Of a stretch of DNA of 64,000 nt, positions 56,736 through 64,000 are shown in pieces (within the stretch, counting starts at the first letter, position 1; every line of letters begins with the position of its first letter). This DNA is from Kitasatospora paranensis (GTDB taxonomy: Bacteria; Actinomycetota; Actinomycetes; Streptomycetales; Streptomycetaceae), in contig NZ_BAABKV010000001.1 of NCBI RefSeq assembly GCF_039544005.1, forward strand, positions 1,240,001 through 1,304,000, read 5' to 3'. Both the position numbers and the translations under genes were made by a program. Below the pieces are notes generated by a model. It ran no database searches, had not been told where the DNA came from, and was given only the letters and a program-made list of their open reading frames with translations.

Positions 56736-57759
56736 TCAGTGGCCGGCCGCGGCGAGGTGCGCGGCGAGGCGGGGGTAGGCGCGCAGGGCGTTGCCGCCGT
56801 GCACGGCGGCCCGCTCGTCCTCGGAGAGGTGGGGGTGGCGTCGACGTACCGCTTGGTGTCGTCGTAGTGGTGGCCGGTGCGCGGGTCGATGCCGCGGACG
56901 GCGCCGATCATCTCGCTGGCGAAGAGGACCGACCGGCTGGGGATCACCTCGGTGAGCAGGTCGATGCCCGGCTGGTGGTAGACGCAGGTGTCGAAGAGGA
57001 CGTTCTCCAGCAGCGTCTCGGGGTCGGGCCTGCCCAGCGCCGCCGCCAGGCCCCGGAACCGTCCCCAGTGGTAGGGCACGGCGCCGCCGCCGTGCGGGAT
57101 CACGAACCGCAGGGTCGGGAAGTCGGCGAACAGGTCGCCCTGGAGCAGTTGCATGAAGGCGGTGGTGTCGGCGTTGAGGTAGTGGGCGCCGGTGGTGTGG
57201 AAGGCCGGATTGCACGAGGTGCTGACGTGGACCATCGCGGGGACGTCGTACGCGGCCATCGCCTCGTAGAGCGGGTACCAGTTGCGGTCGGTCAGCGGCG
57301 GCGCCGTCCACCGGCCGCCCGAGGGTCGGGGTTGAGGTTGACGGTCACCGCGCCGAGTTCCTCGACCGCCCGGCGCAGCTCGGGCAGGCAGGTCGCGGGG
57401 TCGGCGCCCGGCGACTGCGGCAGCATCGCGCCCATCGCGAACCGGCCGGGGTGGAGCCTGCTGACGCGGTGGACGAGGTCGTTGCAGATCCGCGCCCAGA
57501 CCGAGGAGACCTCGAAGTCGCCGATGTGGTGGGCCATGAAGCTGGCGCGCGGGGAGAAGACCGTCAGGTCGATGCCGCGTTCGTCCATGAGGCGCAGCTG
57601 GTTGCCCTCGATCGCCTCGCTCAGGTCGTCGTCGGTGATGACCAGGTCGTCGGGGTCGGGGGCGTCGGCCGGGGTGCCGACCGCCGCGATCTGGCGGTCC
57701 CGCCAGGCGGCCAACTGCGCCGGTGCGGTGGTGAAGTGGCCGTGGCAGTCGATGATCAC
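56736..57759 (-). CDS. ligJ: 4-oxalomesaconate hydratase (LigJ), amidohydrolase family; two frame breaks
   Basis: About 341 residues after repair. [21 protein letters not shown] (H-x-H metal site), [112 protein letters not shown]. Breaks at 57323-57325 (G3) and 56831-56835 (G5); one base each. Adds water to 4-oxalomesaconate to give CHA. GTG 57759 has GGGAG upstream; 16 nt before ligK. Confidence 0.9.
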
Positions 57760-57804
57760 GGTGTTCTCCCGGTGGTCGTACGAGGTCGGGGCTTGCGCGG
57801 GTGC

Positions 57805-57834
57805 GGGGGCGGGGGCGGGGGCGGGGGCGGGGGC
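57805..57834. repeat. Five tandem copies of GGGGGC
   Basis: Simple hexamer array in the 79-nt gap between pobA and ligJ. On the mRNA it is GCCCCC repeats. Given the window's run-length errors the exact sequence here is doubtful. Confidence 0.7.
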
Positions 57835-57838
57835 GGGC

Positions 57839-59043
57839 TCAGGCGCCGGTGGGCCAGCCGGTGTACTGCTCGGCGAGGTAGGTGCGGCCGGCGCGGGTGC
57901 CCGCCACGTTCTCCAGCTCGCCGAGCCGGCGGCGCAGGTCGAAGGGGTGCCGCCGGGCTCGGTGTGCAGCAGGCGGGTCATCCAGGAGGAGAAGTTCTGG
58001 GCCCGCCAGATCCGCCGGAGGGCGCGCGGCTGGTAGTCGTCCAGCGCGGTGTCGCCCTCGCCGCCGAGGGCCCGCAGCAGGACGTGGGCGAGCACCTTCG
58101 CGTCGTGCAGCGCGAGGTTGAGCCCGCGGGCGCCGGTCGGCGGCACGGTGTGCGCGGCGTCGCCCGCGAGGGCCAGCGAGCCCCAGCGCATCGGCTCCTG
58201 GACGAACGAGCGGAACCGCAGCACCGTCCGTTCCAGGACCGGCCCCTCGGTGAGGCGGAAGCCGTCCTCGCCGGCGACCCGGGCCTGGAGGGTCTCCCAG
58301 ATCCGGTCGTCGGGCCAGGCGTCGACGGACTCGTCGGGGGCGCACTGGAAGTACATCCGCTGCACGCGGTCGGTGCGCCGGCTGATCAGCGCGAACCCGT
58401 GCTCGGAGTGGGCGTAGACCAACTCGGCCGCGCTCGGCGGGGCTTCGGCCATGATGCCGAACCAGGCGAACGGGTACTCCTTGCCGTAGCGCACCCGCCG
58501 CTCCTCGGGCACCAGGTCGCGGCACATGCTGCGCGACCCGTCGGCGCCGACCACGTACCGCGCCCGGATCTCGTGGCGGGTGCCGTCGGGCGCGGTGCAG
58601 CGCACCCGGGGAGCGTCGGTGGTGACGTCGAGGACCTCGGTGTCCCGGATGCCGTAGAGGACGGTGCCGCCGTCGCGGTCGCGGGCGTCGGCCAGGTCGG
58701 TGAACACGTCGGTCTGCGGGTAGAGCCACACCGACGCGCCCACGAGGTCCTTGAAGTCGATGCGGTGCGGGCGGCCGCCGAAGCGGAGCTCGATGCCCTC
58801 GTGCTCGTGGCCTTCGCGCAGGACGCGGTCGGACACGCCGGTCTCGACCAGGTCCCGGGCCGCGTCGGCCTCCAGGATGCCGGCCCGCTGGGTGGTGGAG
58901 ATCCCGTGCCGGGTGCGGGTGTCGACCACGACCGTGCCGACGCCGGCGCGGCCGAGCCGGTGCGCCAGCATGAGGCCGGCGGGGCCGGCGCCGACGACGG
59001 CGACCGGTACCGAGGTGACGGTGTCGATGGTGGCCTCGGCCAT
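57839..59043 (-). CDS. pobA: 4-hydroxybenzoate 3-monooxygenase (PobA); one frame break
   Basis: About 401 residues after repair. FAD motif [88 protein letters not shown] (D-G motif), LALAGDAAHTVPPTGARGLNLALHDAKVLA, and RALRRIWRAQNFSSWMTRLLH. Family length about 390-400. Break in the G4 run 57944-57947; one more base gives GGTPFDLRRRLGELENVAG. Hydroxylates 4-hydroxybenzoate to protocatechuate, first step of this locus. Confidence 0.93.
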
Positions 59044-59117
59044 GGCATCTCCTGTACGGCTGCGGGCGTCCGGGAACACCCCGAACGCTGGCATCCGCGA
59101 CCGCGGCCGGTCAGCAG

Positions 59118-59138
59118 CACTTCCGCCAGGCGGAAGTG
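59118..59138. promoter_or_regulatory. Palindrome upstream of pobA (candidate IclR operator)
   Basis: CACTTCCGCC-A-GGCGGAAGTG, perfect 10-bp arms, between the IclR stop and pobA start, 75 nt from pobA. IclR-family regulators such as PobR/PcaU bind palindromes of this size upstream of their targets. Confidence 0.68.
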
Positions 59139-59148
59139 GGTCCGGAGA

Positions 59149-59915
59149 TCAGACCGCCCCTCGGGCCCGTCGGCCGAGCTCCTCGGAGATCCCCTGGACG
59201 GCCCTCAGCAGCGGCTCGCGCAGCCCGCGGGCGCGGCTCGCGCTGCGTGCCTCGATGACGATCCCCAGCGCGGCGCCGACCGGTCCGGTCCGGCCGATCC
59301 GCACGGGTGCGGCCACCGCGACCGTGGTCTCCGAGAGCTGCCGGTCGCTCACGAAGACCTGCTCGCGGCGGATCCGGTCCAGCTGGGCGCGCAGCGTCCT
59401 CGGGTCGGTGACGGTGTGCGGGGTCCAGGCCCGCAGCGGCGCGTCGAGGACGGCCTCCTGGATGTCGCCGGGTGCGTGCGCCAGCAGCACCCGGCCCATC
59501 CCGGTCGAGCCGATCGGGAACCGGGACCCGACCATGGTCACCAGCTCCACCGACCGGTGCCCGGCGATCCGTTCGACGAAGACCAGCTCGGTGCCCTCGC
59601 GCACCGCGAGCTGGATGTTCTCGTGGGTCGCCTCGTACAGGTCCTGCATGAACGGCAGCGCCACATCGCGCAGGATCTGCGCGCGGGGCAGCCCGCGGCG
59701 ATCTCCCAGAGCCGCAGGCCGACGTGCCACGAGCCGTCCTCGGCGCGTTCCAGGGCGCCCCATGACGCCAGCTCGGCGACCACCCGGTGGGCGGTGCTCA
59801 GGGGCAGGCCCGTACGCTGGGCGATCTCCGACAGCGTCTGCGACTGGCAATCGCGGCCGAACGTCGAGAGGACTTCGAGAACTTTTCCAGCCGCCGTGCT
59901 CCGGGTTGTGCTCAC
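59149..59915 (-). CDS. IclR-family regulator (PobR/PcaR-like); one frame break
   Basis: About 255 residues after repair. HTH LSEIAQRTGLPLSTAHRVVAELASWGAL about 25-60, IclR effector domain with LRDVALPFMQDLYEATHENIQLAVREGTELVFVERIAGHRSVEL, GMGRVLLAHAPGD and VAAPVRIGRTGPVGAALGIVIEA. Break in the C3 run 59692-59694; one more base gives IAAGLPRAQILRDVAL. GTG 59915 preferred; ATG 59939 is in frame but sits in the divergent promoter. Presumed regulator of pobA-lig. Confidence 0.87.
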
Positions 59916-59938
59916 GCGGTCAGTGTCCCAGAAGGGCA

Positions 59939-59967
59939 TTGAGCCGCCCGTCCGCCCGTCGTAGCAT
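59939..59967 (+). promoter_or_regulatory. Promoter of the ModA-like gene
   Basis: TTGAGC (59939-59944), 17-nt spacer, TAGCAT (59962-59967), followed by GGAGG and the ATG at 59990. Divergent from the IclR gene. Confidence 0.6.
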
Positions 59968-59989
59968 CGGCCGCGCACACGGAGGCACC

Positions 59990-60690
59990 ATGAACCGAGC
60001 GTTTTCCGGGCTGTCCTCGATGGCGACGCGACAGCTGCTGGCCGAGCTGTCCGCACACATCCGGCGCGCCCACGGCACCGCGGTGCGGTTCGAGTCGGCC
60101 GGCGGGGTCGAGGTCGCGCGGCGGGTGCGCGAGGGGGCCGAGGGCGACCTGCTGGTGCTCGCCGACGACGCCCTGGCGCGACTCGCGGGCGAGGGACACC
60201 TCCTCGCGGACACGCTGCGCCCGCTGTGGGTCTCCCAGGTCGTCGCCGCCGTCCCGGCGGGATCGCCGGTGCCCGCCCTCGACTCGGAGTCCGACCTGCG
60301 GGCCGTCCTCCTGGCCGCGCGGCGGATCGCGTACTCCACGGGCCCCAGCGGTACGGCCCTGGTCGATCTGACGGCGCGGCTGGGCCTGTCCGAGGTGCTC
60401 GCACCGCGGCTCGTCCAGGCACCGCCGGGGTGCCGGCCGGCAGCCTGCTGGCCTCCGGCGGGGCCGAGCTGGCGTTCCAGCAGCAGAGCGAGCTGATGGA
60501 CCTGCCGGGTGTCGTGGTCGTCGGGCCGCTGCCCGGCGGCGCCGCGATCAGCACGACGTTCAGCGGGGCCGTGCTGGCCGCTTCCACCCGTCCCGCCGGC
60601 GCCGCCGGGATCCTCGACCTGCTCGGCTCCGACGGGACGTGGGCGGCCGCGCGCGCGAAGGGCATGCGGGCCGCCCGGGACCTCGCCTGA
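59990..60690 (+). CDS. Cytosolic ModA-like substrate-binding protein; one frame break
   Basis: About 233 residues after repair. AFSGLSSMATRQLLAELSAHIRRAHGTAVRFESAGGVEVARRVREGAEGDLLVLADDALARLAGEGHL, IAYSTGPSGTALVDLTARLGLSEVLAPRL, SGGAELAFQQQSELMDLPGVVVVGPLPGG match molybdate-binding-protein-like (PBP type 2) folds, but there is no signal peptide or lipobox, so it stays in the cytosol. Break in the G4 run 60427-60430; one more G gives APPGVPAGSLLASGG. Such proteins accompany aromatic-catabolic loci; role unknown. Confidence 0.78.
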
Positions 60691-60766
60691 CGACGCCGCG
60701 GACCTGCCCGGCCCCGCCGCCACCGCCGTTGTGGGTACCGCAGCCCGGAAGGCGGCCGCGCCCGGC

Positions 60767-60794
60767 GTCGGATCCGTGGCGTCGGATCCGTGGC
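60767..60794. repeat. 14-bp tandem duplication
   Basis: GTCGGATCCGTGGC twice in a row, in the 157-nt gap before the next gene. No function apparent. Confidence 0.7.
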
Positions 60795-60847
60795 GGCGAC
60801 GCCGGAGGACCGCAGGCGATGTCGGAGGGGCGTGCCACAGTACGGGC

Positions 60848-61516
60848 ATGGACGCGAGCATGCACGGCACGGCACTCATCGACCAGGTCGTCGAACGGGT
60901 GCGACGGGACGGGTGGGACACGACCGATGCGCCCGATCTCGACACGCCGGTGCCGCTGCCGCCCGACGTCCTGACGTCCCTGGCGCTGCCCGACGGGCGA
61001 CCGCTGCCGCCCAGCCTGCGCCGCTGGCTCGCGTTCGACGCCGGCTGGCTCGCCGAACTCGGCTGGTACGCGGATCCGGCCCGTCCGGACCTCCGCGGCG
61101 GGTCGCTCTCGGCGGTCGTGGCCGGGATGTTCGGCTTCGGGTCCGCCGAACGCGCCTGGACGGAGTCGTTCGCCGCGTTCGAGACCCTGCTGCCGGGGCC
61201 GTGCCTGCCCCTGTTCGGCGGCCGCGACTCGCGGCGCTTCCTCTACCTGGGCGGCGAGCCCGACTCCCACGGCGAGTACCCCGTCCTCGTCGCCGACATG
61301 GACGACATCCCGTACGTCGGGGTCGAGTACCCGGGCCTGGACGTCTACCTCGCGGCGGCGGCCGGCCTCGACTTCGGCCTCGACGCCTGGGACGGCCCGG
61401 CCGAACACTCCGCGTACGCCGGCCGGATGCAGGAGCACGCCGAACTGACGGGCCTGGGAGCGGACGGTCTGGAGATCCACGAGCTCTACGGCGCGGAGGG
61501 CGCGGAGGACCTCTGA
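60848..61516 (+). CDS. Uncharacterised protein, SUKH/SMI1-like
   Basis: 222 residues, acidic, soluble. LPPSLRRWLAFDAGWL, LPLFGGRDSRRFLYLGGEPDSHGEYPVLVADMDDIPYVGVEYPGLDVYLAAAAGL recall the SMI1/KNR4 (SUKH) fold seen in immunity proteins, but no toxin gene is adjacent. The call is by overall pattern only. ATG 60848. Confidence 0.55.
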   Translation: MDASMHGTALIDQVVERVRRDGWDTTDAPDLDTPVPLPPDVLTSLALPDGRPLPPSLRRWLAFDAGWLAELGWYADPARPDLRGGSLSAVVAGMFGFGSAERAWTESFAAFETLLPGPCLPLFGGRDSRRFLYLGGEPDSHGEYPVLVADMDDIPYVGVEYPGLDVYLAAAAGLDFGLDAWDGPAEHSAYAGRMQEHAELTGLGADGLEIHELYGAEGAEDL

Positions 61517-61589
61517 CGCCGCCTCTGCCCCGCGTCTGCCTCGGCCGGGGCGGCAGGGCCGCCGCCCGATCCGCCGCCCGATCCGCCGC

Positions 61590-62534
61590 TCAGTGACCGC
61601 CGAACCCCCAGACGATCGTGGACAGCGTCGCCATCGACAGCAGCGTCGACCCGACCACGGACTCCCGCGCAAGCGTGGTGCTGCGCCCGTACTGGCGGGC
61701 GTAGACGAAGACGTTCTGCGCGGTGGGGAGCGCGGAGAGCAGGACAACGGCGAGCAGGTGATGCGGCGGCAGGCGGAGCAGCAGGGCACCCACCGCGAGG
61801 GCGGTCAGCGGCTGGACCACCGTCTTGATCGCGACCGCGACCCCGCTCTCGGCGGAGATGACGGCGGCGGGCGCCGCCCGGCCGCACAGCGACATGCCCA
61901 GCGTCACCAGCGCGGTCGGCACGGCGGCCGCGCCGAGCAGGTCGAAGGAGTGGCCGACGGCCTGTGGCAGGTGCAGGCCGGTCGCCGAGAACAGCGCGCC
62001 GAGCCCCGCGCCGAGGATGATCGGATTGCGCAGCGGCAGCCCCAGCGCCCGGCGCAGCCGCGCGCCGGGGCCCCGTTCGGTGCCGGTGCCCGCGTCCAGG
62101 ACGGCGAGGACGAGCGGGGTGACCACCAGGACCTGGAACAGCAGGACCTGGGCCACGAAGGAGGCGTCGCCGAGCACCTGGACGGCCACCGGGATGCCCA
62201 GGTTGCCCGAGTTGACGTAGCCGGCCGCCATGCCGCTGATCGCCTGGTCGGCGGGCTCGCGGCCGAAGATCCAGCGGCCCGCGGCCAGGCCGAGGCCGGA
62301 GGCGACCAGGGTGCCGGCGGCGAACGCCACCATCCAGGTGTCGGCGAACGCGCTGAGCGGCGTGCGGGCCACCGTGGTGAACAGTGCCGCCGGCATGGCC
62401 ACGTGGAACACGAAGCGGCTCAGCACCTGCTCCGCCTGGGTGCCGAGCAGCCCCGTCCGGGCGACCAGGTAGCCGATCGCGGTCAGCATCCAGATCGGGG
62501 CGAAGGCGGTGACGAGCGGCTGCAGGGTGGGCAT
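61590..62534 (-). CDS. AEC-family transporter (auxin efflux carrier-like permease)
   Basis: 314 residues, about ten membrane helices in two five-helix halves: IWMLTAIGYLVARTGLLGTQAEQVLSRFVFHVAMPAALFTTVA, GYVNSGNLGIPVAVQVLGDASFVAQVLLFQVLV, LSALPTAQNVFVYARQYG. The N-S-G-N-L-G-I-P motif is diagnostic. Exports or takes up small organic acids; might serve the aromatic locus nearby (speculative). ATG 62534. Confidence 0.88.
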   Translation of the reverse strand: MPTLQPLVTAFAPIWMLTAIGYLVARTGLLGTQAEQVLSRFVFHVAMPAALFTTVARTPLSAFADTWMVAFAAGTLVASGLGLAAGRWIFGREPADQAISGMAAGYVNSGNLGIPVAVQVLGDASFVAQVLLFQVLVVTPLVLAVLDAGTGTERGPGARLRRALGLPLRNPIILGAGLGALFSATGLHLPQAVGHSFDLLGAAAVPTALVTLGMSLCGRAAPAAVISAESGVAVAIKTVVQPLTALAVGALLLRLPPHHLLAVVLLSALPTAQNVFVYARQYGRSTTLARESVVGSTLLSMATLSTIVWGFGGH

Positions 62535-62892
62535 CGGACCTCGGTCGGGCGCGGCGGTACAACCGGGGCCCGGGATCTCCGCGCCCCGAAAGGCATTCAA
62601 CCAGGCGGCCCACCCGTCCCGTTGCCTGCCCGGTCCTGCCGTCCCGTTGCCTGCCCGGCCCCCACCCGCCGGCGGATCCGGCGCGGCCCCGACCTCGAAG
62701 GCGCCGGCTTCGACCGTCAAGGCGCCGACCGCGACCGTCAAGACGCCGGCCGTGGCGCCGTCCGACACCCCAGAGGCACGGCGCAGCCTGCTGCCGGTTG
62801 CCCGACGGGATGGGTAATGTCCGCCCCACTGGCACCCGTCCCGCCGCCGCGCCCGGCCCGCGGCCGAATGGCATGCCCGGAGGAGGACCACC
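62535..62892. other. Non-coding divergent region with repeats
   Basis: 358 nt without a supported gene. Contains two exact 20-bp copies of CCGTCCCGTTGCCTGCCCGG (62614-62633, 62639-62658) and two 17-bp near-copies of CGACCGTCAAGGCGCCG (62711-62727, 62732-62748). No clear promoter or riboswitch was recognised for either flanking gene. Confidence 0.6.
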
Positions 62893-64000
62893 ATGGCCCA
62901 TCGCGACGCCGCCCCCGGGCCACCGGTGACCGGGCACTCGCTCGCCCACGACACGGCGCGCCTCGCGCTGGTGGTGGGTGCGCTCGGCGTGGTCTTCGGT
63001 GACATCGGGACGAGCCCGATCTACACGCTCCAGACGGTGTTCGACCCGAACGACCCGCACCCCGTCCCGGTCTCCACGGCGAACGTGTACGGGGTGGTGT
63101 CGCTCGTCTTCTGGTCGGTGGTGATCATCGTCCTGGTCACCTACGTGCTGCTGGCGATGCGCGCCGACAACGACGGCGAGGGCGGCATCATGGCGCTGAT
63201 CACCCTGCTGCGGCGGTCGAGCTCCCAGCGAAGCCGGCGGACCACCGTCGTGCTGGCCGCGCTGGGGATCTTCGGCGCGTCGCTGTTCTTCGGCGACAGC
63301 ATGATCACCCCGGCGATCTCCGTGCTGTCCGCGGTCGAGGGCCTCAAGGTGGTCGAGCCGTCGCTCGCGGACGCGGTGGTGCCGATCACCGCGTCGATCA
63401 TCGTGGTGCTGTTCCTCGTCCAGCGCAGGGGCACCGCGGCGGTCGGCCGGGTGTTCGGACCGGTGATGATCGTCTGGTTCACGGCCATCGGCGCGTGCGG
63501 CGCCACCGGCATCGCCGACCACCCGGAGATCCTCAAGGCCCTGTCACCGACCTATGCCCTGACCTTCCTGTTCGGCCACTTCGGCACCGCGTTCTTCGCC
63601 CTGGCGGCCGTCGTGCTCGCGGTCACCGGCGCCGAGGCGCTCTACGCCGACATGGGGCACTTCGGCCGCCGGTCGATCACCCGCGGCTGGCTGTTCCTCG
63701 TCTTCCCCGCATGCGTGCTGAGCTACCTCGGTCAGGGCTCGAAGATCCTCGCCGACCCGGCCAACATCAGCAGCCCGTTCTTCCTGCTCACGCCCGGCTG
63801 GGGTCGGCTGCCGATGGTCGTGCTGGCCACCGCGGCGACGGTGATCGCCTCCCAGGCGGTGATCACCGGCGCGTACTCGGTCGCCTCACAGGCGGCCCAG
63901 CTCGGCTACCTGCCACGGCTGCGGATCGCCTACACCTCCGAGTCGACCATGGGTCAGATCTACGTGCCGTGGATCAACTGGCTGCTGATGGTCTCCGTGC
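62893..64000 (+). CDS. kup: Kup-family potassium uptake transporter (3' end beyond window)
   Basis: The first 369 codons, unbroken. LALVVGALGVVFGDIGTSPIYTLQTVFDP (hallmark), ADNDGEGGIMALITLL, FGASLFFGDSMITPAISVLSAVEGLKV, ALTFLFGHFGTAFFALAAVVLAVTGAEALYADMGHFG, CVLSYLGQGSKIL, QAAQLGYLPRLRIAYTSE. Twelve-helix K+/H+ symporter; about eight helices visible. AGGAGGACC precedes the ATG. Soluble C-terminal half lies beyond the window. Confidence 0.95.
   Translation, partial: MAHRDAAPGPPVTGHSLAHDTARLALVVGALGVVFGDIGTSPIYTLQTVFDPNDPHPVPVSTANVYGVVSLVFWSVVIIVLVTYVLLAMRADNDGEGGIMALITLLRRSSSQRSRRTTVVLAALGIFGASLFFGDSMITPAISVLSAVEGLKVVEPSLADAVVPITASIIVVLFLVQRRGTAAVGRVFGPVMIVWFTAIGACGATGIADHPEILKALSPTYALTFLFGHFGTAFFALAAVVLAVTGAEALYADMGHFGRRSITRGWLFLVFPACVLSYLGQGSKILADPANISSPFFLLTPGWGRLPMVVLATAATVIASQAVITGAYSVASQAAQLGYLPRLRIAYTSESTMGQIYVPWINWLLMVSV

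Noticed and set aside
60848..61516. Toxin-immunity system at the SUKH-like gene
   Set aside because: No polymorphic toxin, nuclease tip or secretion gene lies beside it, and the SUKH match is weak.
62797..62818. SigB-type promoter (GGTT ... GGGTAA) before kup
   Set aside because: Spacing between the boxes is 12 nt, shorter than the 14-16 expected.
62535..63005. N-terminal extension of the AEC transporter by about 157 codons
   Set aside because: The extension is antisense to the start of kup and low in complexity; the transporter family begins at the ATG at 62534.

Overview
High-GC actinobacterial chromosome segment. Dense G/C-ending codon usage, GTG starts, TANNNT boxes 6-7 nt before leaderless starts, Tat-like lipoproteins, SpoIIE-type phosphatases, mycothiol-era thioredoxin-fold proteins and a CofC (F420) gene suggest a Streptomycetaceae member (Streptomyces or Kitasatospora); the species cannot be fixed from sequence alone. 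No rRNA, tRNA, insertion sequence, CRISPR array or replication origin was recognised.

Region 1 (1-15264) is a sulfur-scavenging locus. Ten complete genes plus one cut off by the left edge are read leftwards, most coupled by ATGA/GTGA overlaps: a lipoprotein binding protein, two permeases, two ATPases (dipeptide/nickel-type ABC importer), two SsuD-like FMN monooxygenases around a cytosolic biotin-sulfoxide-reductase-type molybdoenzyme, an SfnB-like acyl-CoA-dehydrogenase homologue, an alpha/beta hydrolase and a flavin reductase. A leaderless 24-codon Cys-ending leader peptide and a perfect palindrome precede it, then a DsbA-fold protein and an Rrf2 regulator, with a cupin gene read divergently from a promoter carrying an inverted repeat.

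Region 2 (15265-25853) holds mixed genes: secreted acid phosphatase, DUF4288-like protein, CofC, a PAS/GAF/PP2C/ATPase phosphatase, a secreted DUF4360 protein, an amidohydrolase, a saccharopine-dehydrogenase-like protein and a GlxA-type AraC regulator. Region 3 (24801-30282) is a LacI-controlled operon for an unknown sugar or polyol: Gfo/Idh dehydrogenase, DUF993 aldolase-like protein, TIM-barrel isomerase and glycerate kinase, behind a 24-bp perfect palindrome at the start site. Region 4 (30383-37516) has a methyltransferase, a divergent pair of fatty-acid type genes (3-hydroxyacyl-CoA dehydrogenase and 2,4-dienoyl-CoA reductase family) sharing an operator region, and a second PP2C phosphatase.

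Region 5 (37599-45963) is a galactan utilisation locus: GH53 endo-galactanase, GH42 beta-galactosidase, a sugar ABC importer without its own ATPase, and a LacI regulator, with two copies of a 16-bp operator in the divergent promoter. Region 6 (46079-52652) contains acetyltransferases, an RNase HI with an odd C-terminal tail, an S41 peptidase with a long palindrome at its promoter, a TatA homologue and a HAD phosphatase. Region 7 (52754-60690) encodes a nearly complete protocatechuate 4,5-cleavage pathway (pobA-ligJ-ligK-ligI-ligAB fusion-ligC) with an IclR regulator and a cytosolic ModA-like protein. The right end has a SUKH-like protein, an AEC transporter and the start of a Kup potassium transporter.

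A general caution: 18 genes are broken by 24 reading-frame shifts, and every one is repaired by adding a single G or C, mostly in a G/C run. Where I can compare with well-known family sequence (for example LigB) the repaired residues are the conserved ones. I therefore treat these as base-calling deletions and annotate whole genes across them.
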